Assembly: GCA_950097015.1 (NCBI GenBank)
Contig: CATNEN010000038.1
Coordinates: forward strand, 17,928,001 to 17,992,000
Source: Macrostomum hystrix
Lineage: Eukaryota; Platyhelminthes; Macrostomidae
Reading direction: 5' to 3'
DNA: 64,000 bases
In this document: positions 44,515-56,700 of the stretch, in pieces
How the letters are laid out: the number at the start of each line of letters is the position of its first letter
Position numbering within the stretch: the first letter of the stretch is position 1
Notes under the pieces: model-generated
The model's input: the letters and a program-made list of their open reading frames with translations, nothing else
Databases searched by the model: none
Told to the model about the DNA's origin: nothing
Program-made: the position numbers and the translations under genes

Positions 44515-45630
44515 GAGGTCCTGCTGAAGACACAACAGAAGTCAATACCCTAGCTAGACGCACAACAGAAGTCAATACACTAGCTGAGGCACAACATAAG
44601 TCGATACATTAGCTAGAGGCACAACAGAAGTCAATACACTAGCTGAAGACACAACAGAAGTCGATACCTTAGCTAGAGGCACAACAGAAGTCGATACATT
44701 AGCTGAGGCACAACAGAAGTCGATACCTTAGCTAGAGACACAACAGAAGTCAATACCCTTATAGCTGAAGACACAACGGAAGTCGATACATTAGCTAGAG
44801 GCACAACAGAAGTCGATATACTAGCTAGAGGCACAACAGAAGTCAATACCCTAGCTGAAGACACAACGGAAGTCGATACACTAGCTAGAGACACAACAGA
44901 AGTCAATACCCTAGCTAGAGGCACAACTGAAGTCAATACATTAGCTAGAGGCACAACAGAAGTCGATACCTTAGCTAGAGACACAACAGAAGTCGATACA
45001 TTAGCTAGAGGCACAACAGAAGTCGATACATGAGCTAAAGGTACAATAGAAGTCAATACACTAGCTAGAGGCACAACAGAAGTCGATATATTAGCTAGAG
45101 GCACAACAGAAGTTGATACACTAGCTAGAGGCACAACATTAGTCAATACACTAGCTGAAGACACAACAGAAGTCGATACATTAGCTAGAGGCACAACATT
45201 AGTCAATACACTAGCTGAAGACACAACAGAAGTCAATACCCTAGCTTAAGGCACAACAGAAGTCGATACTTTAGCTGAGGCACAACAGAAGTCGATATAC
45301 TAGCTGAGGCACAACAGAAGTCGATACATTAGCTAGAGGCACAACAGAAGTCGATACACTAGCTAAAGGCACAACAGAAGTCGATACATTAGCTAGAGAC
45401 ACAACAGAAGTCGATACCTTAGCTAGAGACACAACAGAAGTCAATACACTAGCTGAAGACACAACAGAAGTCAATACCCTAGCTGAAGACACAACAGAAG
45501 TCGATACCTTAGCTAGAGACACAACAGAAGTCGATACCTTAGCTAGAGACACAACAGAAGTCAATACCCTAGCTGAAGACACAACAGAAGTCAATACCCT
45601 AGCTGAGGCACAACTGAAGTCGATAAAACA
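44515..45630. repeat. 30-bp minisatellite between beta 1 and alpha 2
   Basis: About 37 units of 29-30 bp with core GGCACAACAGAAGTCGATAC and variants (GACACAACAG, GTCAATACCC, AGCTGAAG, AGCTAGAG). The 30-bp period keeps minus-strand frames open (a 10-residue VSTSVVPLAN-like peptide repeat); these are not genes. The same array restarts at 63508 behind beta 2. Confidence 0.95.
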
Positions 45631-46056
45631 AGTCGAGTAAAATATTATTACTTCAGTATCTAAAAACAAACTTTAGGTCGCCGTTAAAGTGCACTAAAGA
45701 CTAATGTAGAGAAAAAAAGCTTAAAACCAACGTTAGTTCTATCACTAAAAGTAGAAAGTCGGATTCGACCACGTACGAGGTATATATAAATGTCTTCATA
45801 CGAGGTCGTAATTGTAAAAATGATCAAAGAATAAATAAATAAGGAAAAAATATATACGATTGTAAATCATGATAAAAATCATTAGTACGCTCGGATACTA
45901 TAGATTTTCTAACAGGTGAGTAAATATATTCAGAATTTTAGAGAAGGACTTGTTTAAGACGAGCTAAAACATGAGGAATCTTGAAACAATTAACTTGAAG
46001 GACCTATTGTTAAAATATGTCTAAACACTAGAACTGAACTGATGCACAGATCGGCA
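45631..46056. other. spacer between minisatellite and alpha 2
   Basis: AT-rich, nothing recognised. It does not match the corresponding flank of alpha 1. Confidence 0.5.
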
Positions 46057-49000
46057 TCACAGCAGCTCGCACGTCTTCGACCGCCCAGCAGCGCTATGAA
46101 CTCTGGCCAGCTTCTCTCGCTTCTTCTCACTCAGAGGGGGTCGCTGGTTCGAACCGCCACCGGAACCAGTCGGGTTGCCAGCAGTGATGGTCGTGGAGAC
46201 CTCTTTGATGCTTACGCTTTCTTTAACAGCCGCTTCGGGCACAAACTGCGTCAGTCTGGCATGGATCTCCTGGAACTTCTCTCCTCGCCACGTCAGCTGA
46301 TCGTCCGCGTCCTTGTACATCTGGACGTAGATGAGCTGGGTGAGCGGCATCGACATCGGACCCTCTGGAGGCCAGGCCATCTTCTCCAGCATCACTGGCA
46401 CAATCGGCTTGCGGATGGCGTCAGCGAGACTCACCTCGCGCCTGCAGTTGGGCGAGGCGGCGTACTTGGGAGTGACGAAGGCCAGCAGAACACTGCAGCC
46501 GCGAACGCCGCGGTCGATCTTCTCGTACAGCGAGTCGCCTCCGCCCATCTGGAAGATGTCCATCCAGCAGGTGAATCCCAGACTGCTGAGTCGCGAGTAG
46601 AGCGCCTTCACCTCTGTCTGCTTTGCCCACTGGTACGAGAGAAACACCTGACACGCTGCTTGAGGTGCAGCCGACTGTGCGGAGCTGTCACTTCCGCCGT
46701 CTTTGCCGGCCGACTTGTCGGTTCTGGCATCCCCCTTCCGGTCCGGCAGCACGATGATCTCGTCAGCAATGGGCGGCTGCCACCAGTTTGCGTACTCAGC
46801 AGCCACCGAGTCATAGTCGGGCGCAACGGCCAACCGAATTTGAGCCAGCAGCTCTGAGAACTTGTCCGGCGGCCAGAACACTCCGCCGGCTGAGCCACCG
46901 GCCTTGCCACCACTCCGATCGAACATGCGGATGTACAGGTACTCTGTGAGCAGAGGACCCATGGCTCCCTCAGGAGGCCAGGACACTCGCTCCAGCTGCA
47001 CAGGAATCAGGTGCTTGTTCAGCGACACCGACAAGTTCAGCTGCAATCGAGAAATCATGCATTTCAGCCAAATATGATTGCACTTTAGCACCTTTAGCAC
47101 TCGTCATGACCGATCACTCACCTCTCGTCTGCAGTTGTCCGACTTTGAGTACTTCTCAGTCACGCACGCGATCACCACTTTTGCGGATCGAATTCCAGCA
47201 TCGATGGCTGAGAACAGCTTGTCTCCGCCTCCCATCTGACCAATGTCCATCCAGCAGCGATATCCGGCCTTCTCAAGGTGCTGCTTGAGCATCTTCACCT
47301 CCGCCTGATGCGCCCACTGGTAGCTGAGGAAGACGTTGCGAGGAGCCGTGAACTCGACCGGATCGTCCGATGCAGCCGACTCTGCAACCAAATGGGACGA
47401 ATCATTTATTCAGACGACACCGCAACAGCAGCTCACGTGACACTCACCTGCGTTGAGAATGGACGCCTCGACTATGGCTGCTGCGTCGAGCCGATTCATC
47501 TCCTTGAGCTGCTGAAGCACTGCCTTGGACGCCTCTGCTGCTCTGTTGTTTGCGTAGAACTCAGCCAACAGACTCATGCACGGGTCCGGAGTCGTCGTCC
47601 ATGCTCGAATGTCATCAGCTGTGAAGTTGAGCCTCTGAGCCAGCAGTCGCCAGTCAGTGTCGGACTCGGGATTCATCAGGCGCGAGACCTCGCGAGACCA
47701 CGCGGGAGCCGCACTCAGAGTCTTCAGGATGCAGTTTAGGTGAAGAGCGACTGCACTGGACTCGGAGTATGCTCAAAATGATGCAAATGACAGCTCACCT
47801 TCAGGTCGATCTCCTCCACCTTCTCGCCCAGCACTCCCACAGTCACATTCAGGTCGTCAACACGTCCTTCGGTGACCTCCACGCGTCCACGAACTTGACC
47901 GAGCTCGTCTCTGGTCTGATCCACGCGACCCGACACGTCGTCCACCTTGTGAGCGGTGTCGCTCAGGCCTCGCTCGAGTCCTCCGATCTTGCCGCTCTGC
48001 TCAGTGACCTGGCCTTCCAGACCGACCAGCGAGCGGTTCGCAATCACATCGAGCAGGTGGTTGCAGGCGTCGAGCAGTGCGGGACTCGACTTCCACCGCT
48101 TGATGTCGGACTCTCGCTCGGCCAGCAGCTGCGGACTGTCAACTCCGACGCGTCGCATCAGCGCGAGGCAGCCGGCGAGCTTGTCCGGAGCCGAGTCCAA
48201 CGACAGGTGGTGGTTCACGATGTCACAGATGGCCGTCATTAGATGAGCAGTATTAAAGCCGCACTTTCCCATAGTCGTGATGACTTGTGCGACTAGATCA
48301 ATGCTAGATTTGGCTGCATCCGTCAGCTGGTCCATGCAGCTGGACATGAGCTGTTGTTGATTGTCTGCGAGAGACGCTAATCCATTAAGTACAATCTGCT
48401 GGAAGGGATTGGGAACCTGCAGCATTGACAGGAGGAAGTCGCGCATCCTTCCTGCATTGAACTTGCAGTTTAACTTGCACACGTTGCATACCAAATGGAT
48501 CAAAACTGGCTGTAGGACCTCTTCGCTTTCAATGAGATCCATGATTGCCACGACTTGAGCAGCCAACTCATCAGGTACCTCAGTTGCTGTCACGCCTATC
48601 AAACAACCTGTTTTAGATAGAAAGATATGACAAGCTACTTCTCTTACCCGATGGTATAACGCAGCCTTAATCTACGATATTCTTACCTGTCAGACTGGAT
48701 GCGAGTGTGAGAAACTCTTGAGATCCTTTTGCCTTGCTTATCAGCTGCAGAAGCAGTGGGAAGTGCGACAGGAACTTAAACATTGTTTTGCCCGTTGTTC
48801 CCATGCAGCTGATTAAGCCGTAGTTAAGCACAGAAGCATAGGATTCGGGATTATCCAGAGCTTTTTCTACGACCCTGATGTAGAGCGGGTACAGCTGAAC
48901 ATTGACTGGCAGCATCTGCAATGCCGTTTAGTAGCGATAGTACACTGAAGTAGGAAATGCGAGACCATTGTATCTTGCATGCATGAAACTATAATCTCTA

Positions 49001-52000
49001 GAAAATGGCACAAGACTCACAGTCTCTGGAGACTGGGAACCCAGCAGGTAGCTGGACAGGCTGACCAGTACTGAGCCCTCTGGAGAAAGCGATTCATTGC
49101 CCGACATGTCATTCAGCATTAAGTCGCGCTCGAGGCAGATCTCATAGATTGTCCTCAGCTTGTCGACACTGTTGTGGATCTCAGTGGCAGGCTTGGATGT
49201 GCTGATATTCGCGTCGTTTCATCAAATGCGTTGAGAACAGTTTGAGAAGTTTTCACGATATTTTAAATGGTTAAATAAAGAGACATTTCCAAGCTTGCTA
49301 ACGTAGCATCAAATTATAAATTAAAGTTGAATGGGAAGCAATAGGTACTGAAAAGTGCATCCCAGGGAGTCGATCTCCCGACATCTTGGTCAGTAGTCAG
49401 AAACTGAAATGTCCGAGACTCGTTTTACCGAGTCTCACAATGTGCTATTTGCACTTTACCTGTTTATTAGTCAGCCAAAATATCTAGCCCATGTTGATAT
49501 CCACTTGCTTTGATTTACTAAACGTCCAAAGTCCATTTGTTAAAGAATCCTACTAATCTAGTAGTTCTATCGGGTATCTGAGTGCAGCTCGTACTTACCT
49601 CATAAAGCTCACGAAGTTTAAAAGTACACAATGGTAGTTGAAAGATTCGCGGAAGTTTTCCACAGTTGTCAACGGATTTCGCAGCGACTCGATCAGGGTG
49701 TCCAACACGGACTGGAACTGGTCGACAAGCGTTGGCCAGTAGAAAAGGCTCTCATTCCACCAGCTGACGCAGGTCAGCAAGCAGATGCTGCGCGCAGACA
49801 TCACCTTGTACAGGAGGCTGAGCAGCTTCAGTTGAAGCTCTCTCTCCTGCATGACCTTCTTGGCTGGTGACTCGCTGCAGTTGCGGGATTAAGAAGTTAA
49901 AGCTGATTAAATATTTTTGTGTAAGTGTTGTACTCTAGATTGGTATTGGTATTGTGAAAGTGAAAATTGTAAACATCGTTCAGAATAAATTCAATTCTAT
50001 TTCTAATTAAGCGCTTATATAGTTAAAAATAGCAATGACCAAAGAACAATGCCAGTCAAAAATACTGGGATTTCCGATTCGTGTCTCACAATACATCCTT
50101 GATGAAATCCCGCAGTACCCTGCTGACTTTGCTGAAGGATGTGCATAGCTCCGGATTCACTCTCTGCTCTTCATTCAGCCTGCTATCAAGCTGGACTAGT
50201 CTCTCTGAGCACTTGTCTATGAACAGCATAATGCTGGGTTGAAACTTCTGCAAATATAGAAAAAAACTATAAACAAACATTGTTTTGAATTCGAAGTCAC
50301 ATGACTGAAAGTGACCAGAATATCTTCAATGACCTTAGCATTCAACTGAATCTTCTTCATTGCCTGTTCGTCCATAAACATTCGCCGAAAGTAATCGTCG
50401 AACTGTTTGCAGGAAACAGTCAGTATTCTGAGGTACCCTGGCAGGCACACGATCAGGTCGTCAATTGTGGCCTGCAGCACTGGCAGAAGCCTATCAAAGA
50501 TCCTCTCACGGGCTTCCTTGTACAGGGTGTCTATCGGCCCCAGCCTTTTGTTATTTTCTTTCACCGGCTTGCTGAGTAGACACTTGGTGTCCGCTGGCTC
50601 CTTCAGCTCGGACTGGATGCAAGGAAAATCCTACAATGTCCGATAGTTGTTAACGAGTTCGATTGTGACTGCAAAATCATATGCCATACTATAGAGTGCA
50701 CATATCTATAGCTTTGGGTGCTTGTCGTGCAGTCGAAGCCTATCAGGGCAACCTACAAGGAACAGTGAAAGTGTACACTGGCTGACAATGAGAAAGTCAG
50801 GGCACATGTACACACTTGTATACACTTGTGTGAGGATGTGCCTGCGTACATTACGAGCTATCTGTGTTCATGTGAACCCAGTAGTCAGTGGAGTAAGCAG
50901 AATTGCCTCCTCGCTGGCTGCGTATTGTCACTAAATGATGTGCCAGTGCCCACAGCCCTCCTGCAAATGTAACGAATAAAAATATTACTATTATTATGTA
51001 CTCTGCTAAAGCTAGACTGCAATAGGAGTTGTCGGTCTGTCAGTTCAGAAAGGTTTTGCCAGCTCGTAGCTTTTAACTTCCTAGTTTAGACGATGATAGA
51101 GTCGAGTACATCTCAACTCTGGATTGCATTTTAATTTTTTGGCTGAAGACCACACGTTGGCCCGATTGGAACAAACAAATTTTTAAGCAACTAAACAGGA
51201 AATTTTTAGAAAAACAATATTAGCGACTCGTACCTTAAAGGTCAACTTCCTGCTTATAGTTAGATCGTAGATTCGATTGATCAGTGTGACGGCTGGTTTG
51301 AGGACACCTTCGCTCTTGGCTACCCTGATGCGCTTCAGACAAAGCCGCAATGCCTGATCGGCCAGGTAAGAGAAGCTTGTATCCGGAAAGGTACTGCAAT
51401 GTTTGCAATATTAATCACCTGCAGTCACACTCGGAATTTACAAATCAATAGAATCATAAGACTCAAGTTTAGAGACTCACTCAAACGTGTGACCGATGCT
51501 TCTCAGAGCTGCGTCCGTCTCCTCAACGCAGTCTGCTGACATTTCTTCGTCAGCCAGCTTGTCAACAATGTCCAGCACCGCTTTCATGAAGCTCTCATCG
51601 TCGGCAAAGTGCTTAAGAGATCAAAAAAAGATTGGATGAAGAAGAATCTTATTTGGAGATTTTGCTTAAAGCAAAAAATACCGCTTCACTCACAAGCACT
51701 GCAGATGTCAGCTCAGAGCTGTTCTTATAGTCCTTGAGTTTTTCTACCACACTGCTTATCACGTGACTCCGGTATTGAATTGTATGAACACTTTCCGAGT
51801 TGCACTTCTTTAGAAAGTCCAAATAGATGTCCTTGATCAAGCTTGATTGATCGAAAATCATATGATTGCTAAAACATTTTTACCGAATAAATATATAATC
51901 TTGGAGGCATAAGCTACTCAAGTTGAAACCTAGACTTGCACTCACCTGAAACTTCTAATGAATACAGACGTTGTCCTGTGCTGAAGTGTGTACCGAGCGT

Positions 52001-53038
52001 GCGATGCGTCGTCAGAGTCGACTACCTCGTCAATTTTTGCCTTCCCCATTGCGAGCAGCAGCTGTTTTAAGCTAGTCGGATCCTGTAGAAGCATTAATTT
52101 TTTTTGTTTTATTGTTAGTTAAAATTTTCTTTTAATAGAAGGAATCCGAAAATACCTCGAAAACCGATTCATCCAAGAACTGCGACAGCCTGTCGAGAAT
52201 GTCTGCACTGAAGCCGGTGCAACCGTGGGCAAGGCAAGCGCAGATGACCTTCCAGAGAATTGGCTTCAGTTTCATTTTCCACTCTTCGTTTTCCAATCTG
52301 GAAAGGCAGATGTGCAGATCTTTCACGCGTGTTCATTTTGTACTGAGTCATTAGTTACTAGGCTTAGCAGCCAGTTCCCACTCTCTAAATAGTTAGCCAT
52401 TGCCGCTGTATGGCCAAGCATAATCCTATCCAATTAGTTAATTTAGTTAATTAATTAGAGGTTGAGCTAAAGATTTCTAGTAGCTTTTGTCCTTTGGAAA
52501 CCGTTGGTTCGTATTCCCATTGTTTTTTTCACCGCCCTTCTGGGCCACCCGCGGAATTTCTGTCAGTGAGTTCATTCCAGCAAATCGGAGAGTTCAAATG
52601 AGCCCAGCCAATCGTATCGATGTTGTGACGTCGGCGTCTTCGCCGGACTTTATCGGAGTGTGCACAACGAACGAGAAATTCAGGACTCTCTTGGATAATA
52701 GATTCCTTCTAGACTCAGGCATAAGAAATGAGACGAGACAAAACTTTAAAAAGTACAAAACTTATGATTAAATTATACCAGAACTGAAATTCATCTCACA
52801 TGGGACCTCGCACGTGATCAATGAACCGATTCACACAGTTGTCTCCAGGAGAGTTCCTTCTGGGCCACTGTTTGTTCTCAGTCTTGTCGAACAGATCCCC
52901 CATGGCTTGCATCAAAGCAATGACATCAGTTGCAGTCATGGCCTCGTGAGGAAAGTGCTTTCTGCAGTGATCTTGCACAGCATCGTCCGCATTTTCCGCA
53001 GTAGTTTGAAAATTTAGACTTCGAAAGTAGGCATCCAT
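46057..53038 (-). CDS. helical-repeat/coiled-coil/Death/TIR-TIR protein, alpha copy 2
   Basis: Near-identical duplicate of alpha 1, with the same 15 exons about 19.04-19.07 kb to the right. Exon 1 starts at 53038; exon 12 is 48595-47799, exon 13 47721-47448, exon 14 47381-47122 and exon 15 47040-46057. If the other junctions are equivalent, the product is 1,479 residues. All exons are open. Both TIR domains keep NCRRE. The last exon differs: after TIR2 the sequence between about 46248 and 46110 encodes VPEAAVKESVSIKEVSTT and a Gly/Ser-rich stretch in place of the Asp-rich linker of the other three genes. The protein then returns to the common SEKKREKLARVHSA tail. This tail marks a recombination or conversion boundary. 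Function is inferred as for alpha 1. Confidence 0.87.
50730..50965 (+). mobile_element. SINE-B 3' part in alpha 2 intron 6
   Basis: Duplicate of the fragment at 31690-31925, including the same 5' truncation, with a few substitutions and an intact AAATGATGTGCC near its end. Confidence 0.7.
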
Positions 53039-53734
53039 TCTGCTGAAGACGGAGTTTTAAAAACAGTTGTATATATAAGCACCAATATCAGCCCTTTTAA
53101 GGCAGTGTACACTCTCCTAGAAGGTTAGCTTTCAAGGGCGTAAATTGCACAACAAGCCACTAAGCTTTCTTTTCACATCTGCGCCCCAAATAAATGTGGC
53201 GTCGCCGCGGAATCGAGCTCAGGGACATTGGTGTGAGAGACAAACGCGTCCTACCACTCAATCCCATTTTACTGGATTTCTAACCGATGACTCTACTGGG
53301 CTATGTGTAACTTGTGTGTATTCTAATGTCCACAAGAAAGGAAAATGACTGACGTAGGCTGTCGGCTTTGTGAGCGTAGAAATCACGGAACTCAAACTCT
53401 GGAATCTAAGTAGTTTTAATATATTTGGTACTGCTTGATTAACTGTCATTTAGGCGCAGAATGCTCATTCGACTATAAATACTCTTTATAGTGGAATATA
53501 AAATCATGAATCAGAAATAAATTAGATGGATTTTGTCTGCGACGATCGCAAAACAGTCGTCGCAAGACCATGTGTAAAGCATGTACATTGAAGGAGACAG
53601 AGATATCTACGATATAGTACTTTAAATTTTAGTGTGATTGAGAATATATGACGAATTTATGTATATCAATTATGTATAGTTTGATTAATTAGAATTTAGT
53701 CGATGGTATTACTCCTGAAGTATCAGCATTGAAA
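53039..53734. other. spacer between alpha 2 and beta 2
   Basis: Duplicate of 33996-34691 with a minus-strand SINE-B at 53098-53268 and the same TATATATA and acceptor-like TTCAG ahead of the alpha start. No gene seen. Confidence 0.5.
53098..53268 (-). mobile_element. SINE-B copy
   Basis: Duplicate of 34055-34225 carried in the second segmental unit. Confidence 0.7.
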
Positions 53735-56700
53735 TTAAAGCAGCTCGCACGTCTTCGACCTCCCAGCAGCGCTATGAACCTTCGCCAGCTTCTCTCGCTT
53801 CTTTTCGCTCATCGGAGGTCCATGGTTCGAGATGCCACCATCATCGTCATCTGCCATTGAGTTTGTTGAGACATTGGTCGCGACTTCTGGCAAAAACTGC
53901 GTCAGTCTGGCATGGATCTCCTGGAACTTCTCTCCTCGCCACGTCAGCTGATCGTCCGCGTCCTTGTACATCTGGACGTAGATGAGCTGGGTGAGCGGCA
54001 TCGACATCGGACCCTCCGGAGGCCAGGCCATCTTCTCCAGCATCACTGGCACAATCGGCTTGCGGATGGCGTCAGCGAGACTCACCTCGCGCCTGCAGTT
54101 GGGCGAGGCGGCGTACTTGGGAGTGACGAAGGCCAGCAGAACGCTGCAGCCGCGAACGCCGCGGTCGATCTTCTCGTACAGCGAGTCGCCTCCGCCCATC
54201 TGGAAGATGTCCATCCAGCAGGTGAATCCCAGACTGCTGAGTCGCGAGTAGAGCGCCTTCACCTCTGTCTGCTTTGCCCACTGGTACGAGAGAAACACCT
54301 GACACGCTGCTTGAGGTGCAGCCGACTGTGCGGAGCTGTCACTTCCGCCGTCTTTGCCGGCCGACTTGTCGGTTCTGGCGTCCCCTTTCCTTTCCGGCAG
54401 CACGATGATCTCGTCAGCAATGGGCGGCTGCCACCAGTTTGCGTACTCCGCAGCCACCGAGTCATAGTCGGGCGCAACGGCCAACCGAATTTGAGCCAGC
54501 AGCTCTGAGAACTTGTCCGGCGGCCAGAACACTCCGCCGGCTGAGCCACCGGCCTTGCCACCACTCCGATCGAACATGCGGATGTACAGGTACTCTGTGA
54601 GCAGAGGACCCATGGCTCCCTCTGGAGGCCAGGACACTCGCTCCAGCTGCACAGGAATCAGGTGCTTGTTCAGCGACACCGACAAGTTCAGCTGCAATCG
54701 AGAAATCATGCATTTCAGCCAAATATGATTGTACTTTAGCACCTTTAGCACTCGTCATGACCGATCACTCACCTCTCGTCTGCAGTTGTCCGACTTTGAG
54801 TACTTCTCAGTCACGCACGCGATCACCACTTTTGCGGATCGAATTCCAGCATCGATGGCTGAGAACAGCTTGTCTCCGCCTCCCATCTGACCAATGTCCA
54901 TCCAGCAGCGATATCCGGCCTTCTCAAGGTGCTGCTTGAGCATCTTCACCTCCGCCTGATGCGCCCACTGGTAGCTGAGGAAGACGTTGCGAGGAGCCGT
55001 GAACTCGACCGGATCGTCCGATGCAGCCGACTCTGCAACCAAATGGGACGAATCATTTATTCAGACGACACCGCAACAGCAGCTCACGTGACACTCACCT
55101 GCGTTGAGAATGGACGCCTCGACTATGGCTGCTGCGTCGAGCCGATTCATCTCCTTGAGCTGCTGCAGCACTGCCTTGGACGCCTCTGCTGCTCTGTTGT
55201 TTGCGTAGAACTCAGCCAACAGACTCATGCACGGGTCTGGAGTCGTCGTCCATGCTCGAATGTCATCAGCTGTGAAGTTGAGCCTCTGAGCCAGCAGTCG
55301 CCAGTCAGTGTCGGACTCGGGATTCATCAGGCGCGAGACCTCGCGAGACCACGCGGGAGCCGCACTCAGAGTCTTCAGGATGCAGTTTAGGTGAAGAGCG
55401 ACTGCACTGGACTCGGAGTATGCTCAAAATGATGCAAATGACAGCTCACCTTCAGGTCGATCTCCTCCACCTTCTCGCCCAGCACTCCCACAGTCACATT
55501 CAGGTCGTCAACACGTCCTTCGGTGACCTCCACGCGTCCACGAACTTGACCGAGCTCGTCTCTGGTCTGATCCACGCGACCCGACACGTCGTCCACCTTG
55601 TGAGCGGTGTCGCTCAGGCCTCGCTCGAGTCCTCCGATCTTGCCGCTCTGCTCAGTGACCTGGCCTTCCAGACCGACCAGCGAGCGGTTCGCAATCACAT
55701 CGAGCAGGTGGTTGCAGGCGTCGAGCAGTGCGGGACTCGACTTCCACCGCTTGATGTCGGACTCTCGCTCGGCCAGCAGCTGCGGACTGTCAACTCCGAC
55801 GCGTCGCATCAGCGCGAGGCAGCCGGCGAGCTTGTCCGGAGCCGAGTCCAACGACAGGTGGTGGTTCACGATGTCACAGATGGCCGCCATTAGATGAGCA
55901 GTATCGAATTTGCACTTCTCGATGGTGTCGATTGCGTGAACAACAAGATTGATGTTGGATTTTGCGGTGGCTGTTAGAGGGTTCAGACAGTCATTCATGA
56001 CATGCTGTTGTGTTGCAGCAAGAGAGGCCAGTGCTGCCATGGACGGCACTTGGTGGTCTCCCTGCTTCTGCAGAATCTTCAGCAAGTAGTCTCGAAGGAA
56101 CTCTGGATGGTGTTTGCTGTTCAATTTGCAAGCATTGGTAATCAAATATGTAAGCTGACTATCGCTGTTTGGAACACCTTGAAATAAGTCAACCAAGTTC
56201 GGAATTTCGGCAGCCAAGTTATCCGGCATTTCTTCTTTTGAGCTGTTGTACAGATTGTCTGGAAAGATTAGCTCATAGACATGTAGGTTAACACTCGTGA
56301 TTCATAATAAAATGACGATGTGCAACTTACACAAAAGTCCCGCTGCTATTCCCGCATACAATTGTGGCTGTTTGTTTTTCGTTTTCTTGAAGGCTTCAAT
56401 TAGCTGCGGTAGGTGAGGAAGCGAAGGAAACACTGTTTCCGGGCTGTTTCCAAGGCACAAGCTGAGGCCCATTACGAGGCCCGTAGCGGAATCGGCCTTT
56501 GCGCTGCTTTGAAATTTATCGGCTGCCACAATGTACAAAGGAAGCAGCTCTTTGCTGACGTCAACTAGCTATGAAAAATTGGAAGGACGTGTGGGATCAG
56601 CATAAAATAAAGATAAGCATTTTAAGCAACTCATTTCCTACCTTTGCGGCCTGCTGGAATCCGGTAGTCAGACTAATTATAACAGAATGTGCAATTTGGC

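Larger units (their letters stand above)
27177..45630. repeat. segmental duplication, unit 1
   Basis: Alpha gene, beta gene and a 30-bp minisatellite form a unit that recurs about 19.0-19.07 kb to the right with few substitutions and indels in both exons and introns. The left breakpoint falls in the last exon of alpha, because the tails of alpha 1 and alpha 2 differ. Confidence 0.85.

Noticed and set aside
44673-45669. Minus-strand Val/Ser-rich repeat protein
   Set aside because: The 30-bp minisatellite gives a 10-residue repeat without stops. No start context, splice sites or unique sequence.
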